This document shows positions 43,429-52,732 of a DNA stretch of 64,000 nt, in pieces; position 1 is the first letter of the stretch; each line of letters begins with the position of its first letter. Where the stretch lies: NCBI GenBank assembly GCA_038321615.1, contig JBBQFC010000007.1:1-64000 (forward strand), in the 5' to 3' direction. Below the pieces are notes generated by a model. The model saw nothing but the letters and a program-made list of their open reading frames with translations. It had not been told where the DNA came from and ran no database searches. This DNA is from JBBQFC01 sp038321615. GTDB lineage: Bacteria > Bacteroidota > Bacteroidia > Flavobacteriales_D > Cryomorphaceae. The translations under genes were made by a program, and so were the position numbers.

Positions 43429-44106
43429 ATGATTCAAAAGTCAGCACTTTTCATTTTGGCCTTTCTTTATCTCGGTTTTCAAATTCAGGCACAGACCAAA
43501 CCATCCTTTTCGCTCGCAGTATTGCAGTATCGCGGCGGCGGCGATTGGTATGCAAATCCCACGTCAGTGCCCAATTTGGCAGCATTCTGCGAGAAAGAAC
43601 TTAAAATGCGAATTGGCGAGACCCAGTTTGTAGATGCTGGAAGTGCGGAAATTTTTGATTACCCTTTTGTGCATATGACCGGGCACGGCAATGTGGTGTT
43701 TAACGCCAACGACCGACAAAATCTTCGGACTTACCTTCTCGCAGGGGGCTTTCTTCACATCGACGATAATTATGGAATGGATCCTTACGTGCGCACCCAG
43801 ATTGAAGCTGTTTTTCCCGATAAGGAATGGGTGGAAGTGCCGTTCGATCACCCGGTATATCATCAGAAATTCGATTTTCCGAAAGGGCTTCCGAAAGTAC
43901 ATGAACACGACGAACAACCCCCACGAGGTTTCGGGATATTCCATGAAGGCAGATTGCTTCTTTTTTACAGCTTTGAAAGCGACCTCGGCGATGGTTGGGA
44001 AGACCCGGCAGTGCATGGCGACCCAGAAACTACCCGCACTCAAGCCTTGCGCATGGGAGCAAACTTGGTGCAATACGCCCTGACCGGCGAATCTGATTTA
44101 AATTAA
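43429..44106 (+). CDS. DUF4159 exported protein
   Basis: A 225-residue protein with signal peptide ALFILAFLYLGFQIQAQTKP. The body is a DUF4159 domain: FSLAVLQYRGGGDWYANPTS, then YPFVHMTGHGNVVFNA, RTYLLAGGFLHIDDNYGMDP, VEVPFDHPVYHQKFDFPKG and LLFYSFESDLGDGWEDP. DUF4159 has a glutamine-amidotransferase-like fold and is usual in Bacteroidota, where it often sits with MoxR/VWA (batABCD) genes; those are absent here. Function unknown. Confidence 0.85.
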   Translation: MIQKSALFILAFLYLGFQIQAQTKPSFSLAVLQYRGGGDWYANPTSVPNLAAFCEKELKMRIGETQFVDAGSAEIFDYPFVHMTGHGNVVFNANDRQNLRTYLLAGGFLHIDDNYGMDPYVRTQIEAVFPDKEWVEVPFDHPVYHQKFDFPKGLPKVHEHDEQPPRGFGIFHEGRLLLFYSFESDLGDGWEDPAVHGDPETTRTQALRMGANLVQYALTGESDLN

Positions 44107-44171
44107 ACGCGACTCGTATCCGTTTGCGCTGCTAAGGTTGGATAAAGTAGCCTCAGAGAGTAACAGACGCT

Positions 44172-45035
44172 TCACTCAACCCCAACAATAGTCGTTGCTT
44201 CATCCGTAGCTGAAACACCAAAAAAACCTAGCGCATTTCGTTTGGGGTTCGAGAGGTTTCGCACGTTTCCATCGATGGGAGCAGGCGGAGAATCGAAGGG
44301 TGAGCCCACGAAGGCTGTCAGCGTTTGAACGGCTGCCAGAAATTCATAAGCCGGGCGAGAAATTCGCTCTTGAACTATGGTCACTGTATCGTTGGCACTG
44401 AAGAGCTTCGATGCAATATTAAAGCCGAGTATCGGATTGCCGTCGACAAACTCATCGGAAATAGTGAAAATATCGAATGGCTCTCTAAACTCCACCCCGT
44501 TAAGGAAAGTTCGCCATTGGTAATAATCGCCCAGGCCCGGCGGCTCATTGGTATCGATCAATACTTCGTAAATATCATCGGGTTCTTCACCATCCTCTTC
44601 ATTTGGTTCATCGTCGGAAAGTGCCCAGTACGCGGTGTCGATTGGCACGGGTTGAAGTAATTTCTCAGGGGTCGACTCGTAAAGAGTACCGTCGGCCAAG
44701 GCTATTCGCAAATTGTAAGTTCGGCCTATTTCCCCACCTACAGGAAGGGTGTAAATTCCAGGCTGCGTTTCTTCCAGGAGATTTTCGTTGCCTAAATCGT
44801 CCGCAATAATAACTTCTGCACCTGAGGCTACCGGAGCAGGTGCATCGCTAAAATAAGCAGAGGTGTAAGTCAATTTGACCTGATGCGGACGATCCTGGTT
44901 TGTAATCCATCCTTCCACAACCAGGTATCTTTCTCCTTCCGGAAGGTCTAGTTCAATTTTATCGGTACAGCTCGACAATCCCATTCCGAAAAGGGCTGCG
45001 AAAAGGAACGGGTTCAGTTTTAGATAAGTTTTCAT
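44172..45035 (-). CDS. DUF4249 lipoprotein
   Basis: A 287-residue lipoprotein: LNPFLFAALFGMGLSSCTDK, then IELDLPEGERYLVVEGWITN, the DUF4249 opening with its VVEGWITN signature, and YNLRIALADGTLYESTPEKL. DUF4249 lipoproteins are nearly always encoded beside TonB-dependent receptors in Bacteroidota and are thought to be surface lids or ligand capture proteins for them. Here the ATG (45035) is 5 bases after the receptor stop on the same strand. The TTG at 45059 was rejected as start because it overlaps the receptor. Confidence 0.85.
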   Translation of the reverse strand: MKTYLKLNPFLFAALFGMGLSSCTDKIELDLPEGERYLVVEGWITNQDRPHQVKLTYTSAYFSDAPAPVASGAEVIIADDLGNENLLEETQPGIYTLPVGGEIGRTYNLRIALADGTLYESTPEKLLQPVPIDTAYWALSDDEPNEEDGEEPDDIYEVLIDTNEPPGLGDYYQWRTFLNGVEFREPFDIFTISDEFVDGNPILGFNIASKLFSANDTVTIVQERISRPAYEFLAAVQTLTAFVGSPFDSPPAPIDGNVRNLSNPKRNALGFFGVSATDEATTIVGVE

Positions 45036-45040
45036 GACGA

Positions 45041-47404
45041 TTAGAAATTTAAGTTCCAAGTAATACCGGGGATAATTGAGCCGAATATGCTGAGTCGATA
45101 AGCCTCGGTAATCTGGGGATTATCTTCGCTTTGTTGAAAATAGATGCTGTAAGGATTTCGGCGAGCATAAACATTATAAAGCGAGAACGTCCATGAGTTC
45201 TCCCACATTTCTGGCCGCTTAAAGAAGAAAAATACCTTTTCCGATTTTTTCTGGCTGGTGAGAGTGGCCGAAAGATCGAGTCGATGATAGTCTGGTGTCC
45301 GCCCGCCATTTCTATTTACATAGTTCGGCACCGTTATACCTTCATACACGTAGCGGGAGTCGGGATAAGTAATGGGACGACCCGTCATGTAGGCAAACGA
45401 ACCCCCAAACTGCCATTTATCATTCAAAGTGTATTGACCCACTACGCTCATATCGTGAGTTTTATCATAGTTCGATGGGTAATATTCATCGAGATTTATC
45501 CCATCTACTTGGATTTCAGTTCGCGCCAAGGTGTAGCTAATCCATCCTGTAAATTGGCCTTTTACTTTTTCTATTTTAAGTTCGAGCCCGTAAGCTCTCC
45601 CTTTTCCTTGTAAGAGTTCTGTTTCGATATTGTCATTTAGCAGAAGTTCGGCATTGTTTTTATAGTCCAGTAAGTCTTGGTAATTCTTGTAATAAACTTC
45701 CACCGAAGCCTGGTAAACATTCTCTTTAAAGTTTCGAAAATAACCCACTGATATTTGATCGGCGATAGCTGGATTGACGTATTTGCCAGCAGGCACCCAT
45801 ACATCAATTGGTGTGGCAGCCGTGGTGTTTGAGACCAATTGCAAGTATTGGCGCATCCGGTTATAGCTGAGCTTCATAGATGTGCGCTCCGAAAAAGTGT
45901 AATTAAGTGCTAGTCGCGGCTCAAATCCGCCAAAATCTGCGATTACTTCACCATTGCTGTAGCTCACCGTATCGATAATTGCCAAATCGGAAGTAGGTAT
46001 ACCGTTTTCGTAAATAAAGACGTTGCGCGGCCCCACATTTAAGAAATGGCTGTATCGAATGCCATACATGATGGAAAACTGATCGCTTACTTTTTGCTCA
46101 TTGCTAATATAGGCTGATAGTTCTACAGCGCGCTCTTTTTCAATTTCAATTTTATTGAAGAAGGAATCGTCTGAACCGCCTTCGGCAACCCCAGGTGCAA
46201 ACCGGTAGAAGGTGCCCTGGGCTCCGTATTCGATGGTATTTTTTGGGTCGAGAAAATAGGAGAAATTGGCCTTTAAATCAGTATTGCGGATGCTGGCATC
46301 CCAGTCGAACGCTTGATTGCCGGATGGCACACCAAGCGAGTAGGAATAATCGCTGTAAATTGCTGAAAAATTGGAAAAAAGACGGGGGCCGAAGAGGTGA
46401 TTCCAGCGCAGCGTAGCGGTAGTATTACCCCAGAAGCTTTCGAACTCTTCGCCAAATTTAAATCGGTCGGCACCAGAGTATGCCGAAAAGAACAGCCTGT
46501 CGCGGTCGTTTATTTTATAATTGAGCTTTGCATTGATGTCGTAAAAGAACAGCTGATTGCCTTTTAAATCGGGATTTACCAAGGGGGCAAAAATATCGCC
46601 GTAAGAGCGGCGGCCGGCAATCATAAAGGACATGCGGTCTTTTATAATTGGTCCTTCAAGCATTAATCGACTAGAAATAAGACCAATACCAACTGTGCCA
46701 CCAAATTCCTTGCTATTGCCTTCTTTCTGCCTTACATCGAGCACACTCGAAAGCCTGCCTCCGTAACGCGCCGGAACTCCGCCTTTGTAGAGTGTCAAAT
46801 CTTTTACCGCATCGGCATTGAAGACTGAGAAAAAACCAAAAAGGTGGGAAGAATTAAATACGGTTGCTTCGTCGAGTAAAATTAAGTTTTGGTCAATGTT
46901 TCCGCCGCGAACATTAAATCCAGTAGCACCTTCGCCAACTGTAGAAACACCGGGTAGCAATAGTAAACTCCTGATAATATCGACCTCGCCCATAAACTGT
47001 GGAATCGCTTTAATACTTTTTATATCCATACGCTCCACACCCGTTTCCAAGCTCGTTACTTTCTGATTGGCTTTTTCGGCGGTAATTTCCACCGCCTGGA
47101 GCAATTTACGGTCGGGCTCCATTTCCAGGTTTTCGGTAATATTGGCGCGAAGGTCTAACTGCTTCATCACAGCTTGATAACCCAAATAGGTGATAGTAAT
47201 GTTGTAAACTCCGGGAGTAAGCGAAATAGAATAAAACCCATAGAAATTGCTGACTGCACCACTCTTAATTTCATCTACATACACGGCAGCTCCGATAAGT
47301 CCTTCGCCGGTTTCAACGTCTTTAATGTAGCCGCTGAGGGTTACCTTGTTTTGAGCTTGAGCGAGCGAAGCCGCTAAAAGAAAAAGTATAGTTAATAGCC
47401 GCAT
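45041..47404 (-). CDS. TonB-dependent receptor with carboxypeptidase-regulatory-like domain
   Basis: The 787-residue receptor begins with a signal peptide (LLTILFLLAASLAQAQNKVT), then a carboxypeptidase-regulatory-like domain at 20-105 (VTLSGYIKDVETGEGLIGAA, FYGFYSISLTPGVYNITITY). The plug is at about 115-230, with FNVRGGNIDQNLILLDEATV and VPARYGGRLSSVLDVR, and the 22-strand barrel fills the rest, ending in an aromatic residue. It imports a large ligand (siderophore, vitamin or glycan) across the outer membrane; which cannot be told. The DUF4249 gene follows directly. No outer-membrane sigma/anti-sigma signalling extension is present at the N-terminus. Confidence 0.93.
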   Translation of the reverse strand: MRLLTILFLLAASLAQAQNKVTLSGYIKDVETGEGLIGAAVYVDEIKSGAVSNFYGFYSISLTPGVYNITITYLGYQAVMKQLDLRANITENLEMEPDRKLLQAVEITAEKANQKVTSLETGVERMDIKSIKAIPQFMGEVDIIRSLLLLPGVSTVGEGATGFNVRGGNIDQNLILLDEATVFNSSHLFGFFSVFNADAVKDLTLYKGGVPARYGGRLSSVLDVRQKEGNSKEFGGTVGIGLISSRLMLEGPIIKDRMSFMIAGRRSYGDIFAPLVNPDLKGNQLFFYDINAKLNYKINDRDRLFFSAYSGADRFKFGEEFESFWGNTTATLRWNHLFGPRLFSNFSAIYSDYSYSLGVPSGNQAFDWDASIRNTDLKANFSYFLDPKNTIEYGAQGTFYRFAPGVAEGGSDDSFFNKIEIEKERAVELSAYISNEQKVSDQFSIMYGIRYSHFLNVGPRNVFIYENGIPTSDLAIIDTVSYSNGEVIADFGGFEPRLALNYTFSERTSMKLSYNRMRQYLQLVSNTTAATPIDVWVPAGKYVNPAIADQISVGYFRNFKENVYQASVEVYYKNYQDLLDYKNNAELLLNDNIETELLQGKGRAYGLELKIEKVKGQFTGWISYTLARTEIQVDGINLDEYYPSNYDKTHDMSVVGQYTLNDKWQFGGSFAYMTGRPITYPDSRYVYEGITVPNYVNRNGGRTPDYHRLDLSATLTSQKKSEKVFFFFKRPEMWENSWTFSLYNVYARRNPYSIYFQQSEDNPQITEAYRLSIFGSIIPGITWNLNF

Positions 47405-47682
47405 GATTGGTTGGTTTATAGTGCGAAAAGCTGCGAAATCAAAATTTGTTTAGCGCGGCAAAATTGATCAAAGTATTTTCACGTTATAAAACAAATGGAC
47501 GAGCGGCATTTTTTGCGGATGAAGAGGGCCGGTTCAATTTTTCCAAGAAATCATTGGAAATCAGAAAAATCTGGCTTGACACTCGTATATTTTTTGCTCA
47601 AGCCATACTTTCATTCGTCCAAATGAGCTAACCATCTATTTTTTTTACTTTGGTTACATTGGCTAAAATAAGAGCTCCACGC

Positions 47683-48413
47683 ATGAAAAAAATATTGTTG
47701 TCGCTATAAGTGCTAGTCACCGGCGGCCTTTGCGCCTAAAGCGAAGCGGATTACGGAAGTCCTAATTTTAGCCGATTTCAATTGGGTATGAACTTCTCTC
47801 CCCATTTGGCATTTAGAACCCTTGAAATTGTCGATTCCTATTTAAATGCACTCTATATTTCTTTTAGGGATGATGAGCGCGCTGAAAGAGGTAACACCAC
47901 CGGCTTAGTTAAACCGCTTCTTGTATGTTGAAACCGGAATTCAATATTCTAATAAAAGGTGTAAATCGGGTGAAGTGGACCGGTATTACGGAGATGACAT
48001 TGGAGGAGTGAGCGATTCTCCAGTTGACCGGCATGGTCATACATACTTTATATTCAATTATCACCAATTTGGATTTGCCTTTGAAGCTAAATGCCTTTGT
48101 CGGTAAGCGCAAATTAAGGATGATTGCAAGTGCCGGTCTGGTGGCTAATTTTCTGGCAGATGAAAGCACCACAATAAAACTTTCTTATGACGAAAGCGAA
48201 GAAGTTGTTTATTCCAGCCAATTAGAAGAAGCAGAATCATTCAACTTATCGGCGCTTATTAGTTTAGGCGCAGATTACGCTTTAAGCCAAAGGGTTAGCT
48301 TTCGGGCTGAACCGACCTTTCGTTATGGCCTTGAAAAAACGTGTATCGGCACCCCGATTACCGCTTATCTCTGGAATGCGGGAATTAATTTGGGCTGTTA
48401 CTTTCGGCTGTAG
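47683..48413 (+). pseudogene. Broken outer-membrane beta-barrel protein gene
   Basis: ATG 47683 begins a signal peptide (MKKILLSL) interrupted by TAA at 47707 and TAA at 47737. The frame then reads DYGSPNFSRFQLGMNFSPHL, shifts near 47920 into YVETGIQYSNKRCKSGEVDR, and shifts again near 48030 into DLPLKLNAFVGKRKLRMIAS, ASAGLVANFLADESTTIKLS and the C-terminal AYLWNAGINLGCYFRL. Together this is a PorT-type or OMP_b-brl outer-membrane protein with two nonsense codons and two frameshifts, so it is a pseudogene rather than a sequencing slip. A TACTTTG promoter-like box still precedes it near 47647. Confidence 0.75.
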
Positions 48414-48511
48414 CGGATGAAATTTAACAAATTAGGCAAACTTCCAGAAAATTACACGTCGTAAAATATTCTCAATCAGATGATTGAATATCTAGATCTT
48501 GAAAGCAAACT

Positions 48512-49174
48512 TTAGATTTCCGCTAGGTGCTCTGCGATGAGCTTACTTATACGCTCGCCCTTTTCGAATACCATAAAATGATTTCCGCCTTCGACGATAT
48601 GGCAATTGGGAATGGACGAATGTGGAAATACCAAATCGCGATTGCCGTGGAAACGGATGGATGGAATATCGCAAATTGGCGGATGCCAGGCTAGTATGGC
48701 CGTAGCTCCAAAGTGAAGTAGCCGCGCATCGCTGTTTTGTAGCATTTCGTAGAATAGGTTACGCCCCTTCCCCGATTTTCGTGTGAGCCTATCGCCGGCG
48801 GCAGCTATAAATTTCAGAAAAGGCTTTCGCAAAAGCGGACCTATGTGCACGGCGTGAGCAGCCTTTAAAACGTAAGGTATCTCCGAGCGCGATCTGACTG
48901 TGGAGATTAAAACCATGCTACTCACCGGAATTCGAGCGGCAATTTCCTGAGCAATCATGCCGCCCATGGAAACGCCGCCTACTGCAATAGGTTCCTTTTC
49001 AGCATACTCGGCCAAGTGGTAGTGTTCAATCAACAATTCGGCGTAATCGCCAAGCGTTTTGCTCTTACCTACATCAATCCAAGTAAGGGCGATAAACTCC
49101 ACCCTATCATTTCCGCGAAAGCGGCTAAACACGCGCTCGTCGGCACCCAGACCAGAGAACAAAAAAACTTTCAC
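48512..49174 (-). CDS. Alpha/beta hydrolase
   Basis: A 220-residue alpha/beta hydrolase with the nucleophile elbow AVGGVSMGGMIAQEIAARIP (Ser near residue 71), an oxyanion region VFLFSGLGADERVF at the start, and the catalytic His in GGNHFMVFEKGERI. Substrate unknown. The start is GTG 49174: its GTGA overlaps the TGA of the upstream four-helix gene, the usual coupling, whereas an ATG 33 codons upstream would extend into that gene. It is the last gene of the hisS-hutH operon. Confidence 0.8.
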   Translation of the reverse strand: MKVFLFSGLGADERVFSRFRGNDRVEFIALTWIDVGKSKTLGDYAELLIEHYHLAEYAEKEPIAVGGVSMGGMIAQEIAARIPVSSMVLISTVRSRSEIPYVLKAAHAVHIGPLLRKPFLKFIAAAGDRLTRKSGKGRNLFYEMLQNSDARLLHFGATAILAWHPPICDIPSIRFHGNRDLVFPHSSIPNCHIVEGGNHFMVFEKGERISKLIAEHLAEI

Positions 49175-49653
49175 TTTGGAAAATACTTCAATTGAGTAGC
49201 GTACATAATAATCCAGATGCCATTCCAAATCAATGCAGCACCGAGCATAATTTGACCAAATAAATTCCATCCTCCGAAAATGACCGGATTGGCCGCCAAG
49301 CCAATTTGGGCTAGAAAATAGAGCGTAAATCCGATCCTATTGAGCTGAAACAGCATGATAACACCTATGAGCTGTATGGCATAAAATAGGAAGCTCGCGG
49401 TGGCGTAATTTCCCATATCGAGCATGAGATTTACATAAAATTTCTCCACCTGCTCCTTTAATTCCGGAAAGGGCATTTCAAACTTATTGAGTTGCTCTAG
49501 CAGGGTATTTAGCGATTGGTCATCGACCGATGGCGGAGAAAAAGCGGTGGCTAATCCGGTAACAACCCCGTAAATGGCATGGGCGGCGCTAAGCACGCAG
49601 ATAACGTGGAGAAATCGCGTTCGCTGATAAACAGGTAATTCTTTATCGGTCAT
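49171..49653 (-). CDS. Four-helix membrane protein, hypothetical
   Basis: A 160-residue protein with four predicted membrane helices: FLHVICVLSAAHAIYGVVTG, ATASFLFYAIQLIGVIMLFQ, FTLYFLAQIGLAANPVIFGG and LGAALIWNGIWIIMYATQLK. No motif beyond the helices was recognised. The start ATG (49653) overlaps the hutH TGA as ATGA and its end overlaps the hydrolase start, so it is firmly part of the operon. Such small membrane proteins are common in Bacteroidota; no function is inferred. Confidence 0.75.
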   Translation of the reverse strand: MTDKELPVYQRTRFLHVICVLSAAHAIYGVVTGLATAFSPPSVDDQSLNTLLEQLNKFEMPFPELKEQVEKFYVNLMLDMGNYATASFLFYAIQLIGVIMLFQLNRIGFTLYFLAQIGLAANPVIFGGWNLFGQIMLGAALIWNGIWIIMYATQLKYFPK

Positions 49654-51152
49654 TCTCGAACGTAACGATCTATCGGAAGCGATTGAACAAAATGCAGAGC
49701 CGAGCGCATCCGCACATGCATTTCGACATCTTCGGACACAAAAGATGTGGATTGCCGAAAAGCTCCGTGCAAGGCAACAACAATCGAAGCCACTCCAACT
49801 ACCCCGCGAAGTTCGAGTGCCTGCATAGCGTTGAGCAATTCTATAGCAATAACATTCTCCGTATTCTTCAAAACCTTCCAAGCCTTGGTGGCTGCATTGG
49901 CGCCCATGCTCACGTGGTCTTCTTGCCCATTTGAGCTATCGATTGTATCGACAGATGCGGGTGTGCATAGCTGCTTATTTTGGCTCACAATACTCGCAGC
50001 CGTGTATTGAGGAATCATAAACCCAGAATTCAATCCGGGCTCTGCTACCAAGAATGCGGGAAGCCCGCGGTGGCCGGCAATAAGTTTATAAACTCTTCGC
50101 TCGGCTATACTGCCCAATTCGGCCAAGGCAATGCAGGCATAATCCAAAGCCATTGCAAGGGGTTGGCCGTGAAAATTGCCAGCAGAAATAATCGCATCAT
50201 CTTTTGGAAAGAGCGTTGGATTGTCAGTAACGGAATTAATTTCTGTTTCAAAAATCTCGGCTATATGTCGAAGCGCTCCTACCGAAGCGCCGTGCACCTG
50301 CGGAATGCAACGAAAGCTGTATGGATCCTGGACTTGCTTTTTGGGAGCGGCAAATCGATTACTATCAGCCAAAATATTTCTGATCCGCGCAGCAACTTCC
50401 CCCTGCCCTGCATGCGGCCTTACTGCGTGAACTTCAGCTCGAAAGGGATCGCGCAATGCGTCGTAAGCTTCTATTGAGCAGGCTGCTACGAGATCGGAAA
50501 TTTTTAAAAGGCGCTGACCTTCCAAACAGATCGCTGTGCCATAAGCGCTCATGAACTGGGTGCCGTTGAGCAGGGCGAGTCCTTCCTTCGATTTAAGGGT
50601 TAATGCCTTTAAACCATTTTTAGAAAGTACATCGGCGGAAGCCATCTTCTCACCCTTTACACGAACTTCGCCCAGGCCGATTAGCGGCAGTGCCAGATGC
50701 GCCAGTGGAGCCAAATCGCCCGAAGCTCCCAGGCTTCCTTGCTGATAAACTACGGGCAATACATCGTGATTATAATGCCAGATGAGCCGCTCGACTGTGT
50801 CGATATGTACGCCGCTAAATCCGTAGGAAAGCCCTTGTATTTTAAGGAAAAGCATGAGGCGCACTATTTCGGCGGGAACTTCTTCGCCCGTGCCGCAAGC
50901 ATGCGACATCACTAAATTGCGCTGCAGTTGCTCCAGACTTTCTCGACCTATCAACGTATCGCAAAGCGAGCCGAAACCCGTATTAATTCCGTAGATCGGT
51001 TTTTCTTCCGACTTTAATTTGTTGTCGAGATAGCTGCGACACTCATTAATCGAGCGGCGCGCATCATCGCTGAGCTCCACTGTGTTTCCAGCTTGCTCGA
51101 AACCGGCAAGTGCCGTTAGCGAAATCCAATCCTTGGTAATAAGGTGCTTCAT
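49650..51152 (-). CDS. hutH: Histidine ammonia-lyase
   Basis: A 500-residue enzyme of the HAL/PAL family. The MIO prosthetic group forms from Ala-Ser-Gly in SLGASGDLAPLAHLALPLIG near residue 145; PIYGINTGFGSLCDTLIGRE and SSNGQEDHVSMGANAATKAW are further family signs. HutH (EC 4.3.1.3) turns histidine into urocanate and ammonia, the first step of histidine degradation. The other hut genes are not in this window. Its start overlaps the hisS stop by 4 bases. Confidence 0.96.
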   Translation of the reverse strand: MKHLITKDWISLTALAGFEQAGNTVELSDDARRSINECRSYLDNKLKSEEKPIYGINTGFGSLCDTLIGRESLEQLQRNLVMSHACGTGEEVPAEIVRLMLFLKIQGLSYGFSGVHIDTVERLIWHYNHDVLPVVYQQGSLGASGDLAPLAHLALPLIGLGEVRVKGEKMASADVLSKNGLKALTLKSKEGLALLNGTQFMSAYGTAICLEGQRLLKISDLVAACSIEAYDALRDPFRAEVHAVRPHAGQGEVAARIRNILADSNRFAAPKKQVQDPYSFRCIPQVHGASVGALRHIAEIFETEINSVTDNPTLFPKDDAIISAGNFHGQPLAMALDYACIALAELGSIAERRVYKLIAGHRGLPAFLVAEPGLNSGFMIPQYTAASIVSQNKQLCTPASVDTIDSSNGQEDHVSMGANAATKAWKVLKNTENVIAIELLNAMQALELRGVVGVASIVVALHGAFRQSTSFVSEDVEMHVRMRSALHFVQSLPIDRYVRE

Positions 51153-52501
51153 AATGCTCCAAACTTTGCAAGGAGTCCGTTTAAATCCAACTTCACTTGC
51201 TCGCCCGTTAGCATATTTTTCACGCTCACCATTTTGTTTTTAAGTTCGTTTTCGCCGATAATTACCACATGGGGTATCTGTTTATCGTCTGCGTATTTCA
51301 TTTGTTTCTTGAGTTTGGCGGCGTCGGGATAAAGCTCTGCTTTCACTCCCGATAGCCTTAACTGACTAGCTATTTCGTGGGCAAAATCCGCCTCGGCTTC
51401 GCCAAAATTGAGGAATAAAATTTGGGTGCTTTCGGTATCGGTATTTGGAAATTTGCCGATGGCTTCCAAGAGGTCGTAAATTCGATCGGCACCAAATGAT
51501 ATTCCCACTCCCGACATTCCCTTCATTCCAAAAATACCCGTGAGATCGTCATACCGACCCCCTCCACAAATACTGCCTACTTGGGCTTCGGTAAGCGGGA
51601 GGACTTCGAAAATGGCGCCAGTGTAGTAGTTCAGACCCCGCGCCAGGCTGAGATCGAAGCGCAATTTTGCAGACCCTAAGCCAAGGACTTTCACCTTTTG
51701 GAAAATGAACTGGAGTTCTTCCAATCCGAGCTTGGCCTCGGGAATATCGCCCATGAGTTTATCCACCTGAGAAAGAAGCGATGCACTGTCAATATCCAAT
51801 TTGGCGATTTCGAGAACCTGGCGTAGTTTTTCTGTCGCTGCTGCGGAGAAGCCCTGCTCATTCAAATCGGCCAAAACCTGATCGACAGACATTTTATCTA
51901 ACTTGTCGATGGCGATGGTGAGTGGGATAATTCGATCGGCTTCGCCCACATATTTAGCGAGCGCTGTTAAAAGTTTTCGGTTGTTTATCCGAATTTCAAC
52001 TGGCAGCCCAAGTTTCGAGAAAACCTCGTCGAAGATCTGCACATACTCCACTTCGCATCGGAGTGAATCGGTTCCAACCACATCGGCATCGCATTGATAA
52101 AACTCCCGATAGCGTCCTTTCTGAGGCCGGTCGGCTCGCCAAACTGGTTGGATTTGATAACGCCGAAACGGAAAAGCAAGGTCATTTTGGTGCTGCACCA
52201 CGAAACGCGCGAAGGGGACTGTGAGGTCATAGCGAAGCGCTTCTTCGGCCAAAGAATTTAGATCGCTGGACTGCAGAGCTTTATCAAGCTTTTCGCCCCT
52301 CGCTAAGACTTTAAAAATCAACCGATCTCCTTCGTCCCCGTATTTGCCCGTAAGGGTTTCAAGATTTTCCATCGCCGGGGTTTCGATTGGCTGGTAGCCG
52401 TATTTCTCAAAAACGGTTCGGATGGCATTAAAAATGTAATTGCGACGTTGCACCACGCCAGGTAAAAAATCGCGGGTGCCCTTCGGGGTACTGGGTTTCA
52501 T
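51149..52501 (-). CDS. hisS: Histidyl-tRNA synthetase
   Basis: A 450-residue class II synthetase: motif 1 region NYIFNAIRTVFEKYGYQPIE, motif 2 FRRYQIQPVWRADRPQKGRY, HisA-type QCDADVVGTDSLRCEVEYVQ, the histidine loop GLNYYTGAIFEVLPL and the anticodon-binding part from ILFLNFGEAEADFAHEIASQ. It charges tRNA-His. It leads the operon and is followed by hutH, an enzyme that destroys the same amino acid. Confidence 0.97.
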   Translation of the reverse strand: MKPSTPKGTRDFLPGVVQRRNYIFNAIRTVFEKYGYQPIETPAMENLETLTGKYGDEGDRLIFKVLARGEKLDKALQSSDLNSLAEEALRYDLTVPFARFVVQHQNDLAFPFRRYQIQPVWRADRPQKGRYREFYQCDADVVGTDSLRCEVEYVQIFDEVFSKLGLPVEIRINNRKLLTALAKYVGEADRIIPLTIAIDKLDKMSVDQVLADLNEQGFSAAATEKLRQVLEIAKLDIDSASLLSQVDKLMGDIPEAKLGLEELQFIFQKVKVLGLGSAKLRFDLSLARGLNYYTGAIFEVLPLTEAQVGSICGGGRYDDLTGIFGMKGMSGVGISFGADRIYDLLEAIGKFPNTDTESTQILFLNFGEAEADFAHEIASQLRLSGVKAELYPDAAKLKKQMKYADDKQIPHVVIIGENELKNKMVSVKNMLTGEQVKLDLNGLLAKFGAL

Positions 52502-52550
52502 GCGGTGAATTGATGTGGCTTCAACCGCATTTTTGAAAGCGATTGGAGCG

Positions 52551-52582
52551 CAAATATACGGATGTAGGCAAACTTAGAACAA
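52551..52582 (-). promoter_or_regulatory. Promoter of the hisS operon
   Basis: On the minus strand a TTG (52582-52580), a 21-base spacer and TATATTTG (52558-52551) match the Bacteroidota promoter, with a leader of about 44 bases before the hisS ATG at 52501. Confidence 0.5.
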
Positions 52583-52732
52583 TCCGCCCAAAGATGCCCA
52601 ATTCATTGTACAAATAGAATAGACCGGGACGGATTTTGATGACCTTTGGACTAAGCATCCAAACAAATACGGAATTTGGAGCCTAAGAAAGCTCTTTGCT
52701 ACGAATGGCAAGTTCTGTTCGAGTAAACAGCC

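Noticed and set aside
47446..47631. Frame encoding IKVFSRYKTNGRAAFFADEEG on the plus strand before the dead outer-membrane gene
   Set aside because: Protein-like text but no promoter, no homolog recognised and a poor start; too short to call.
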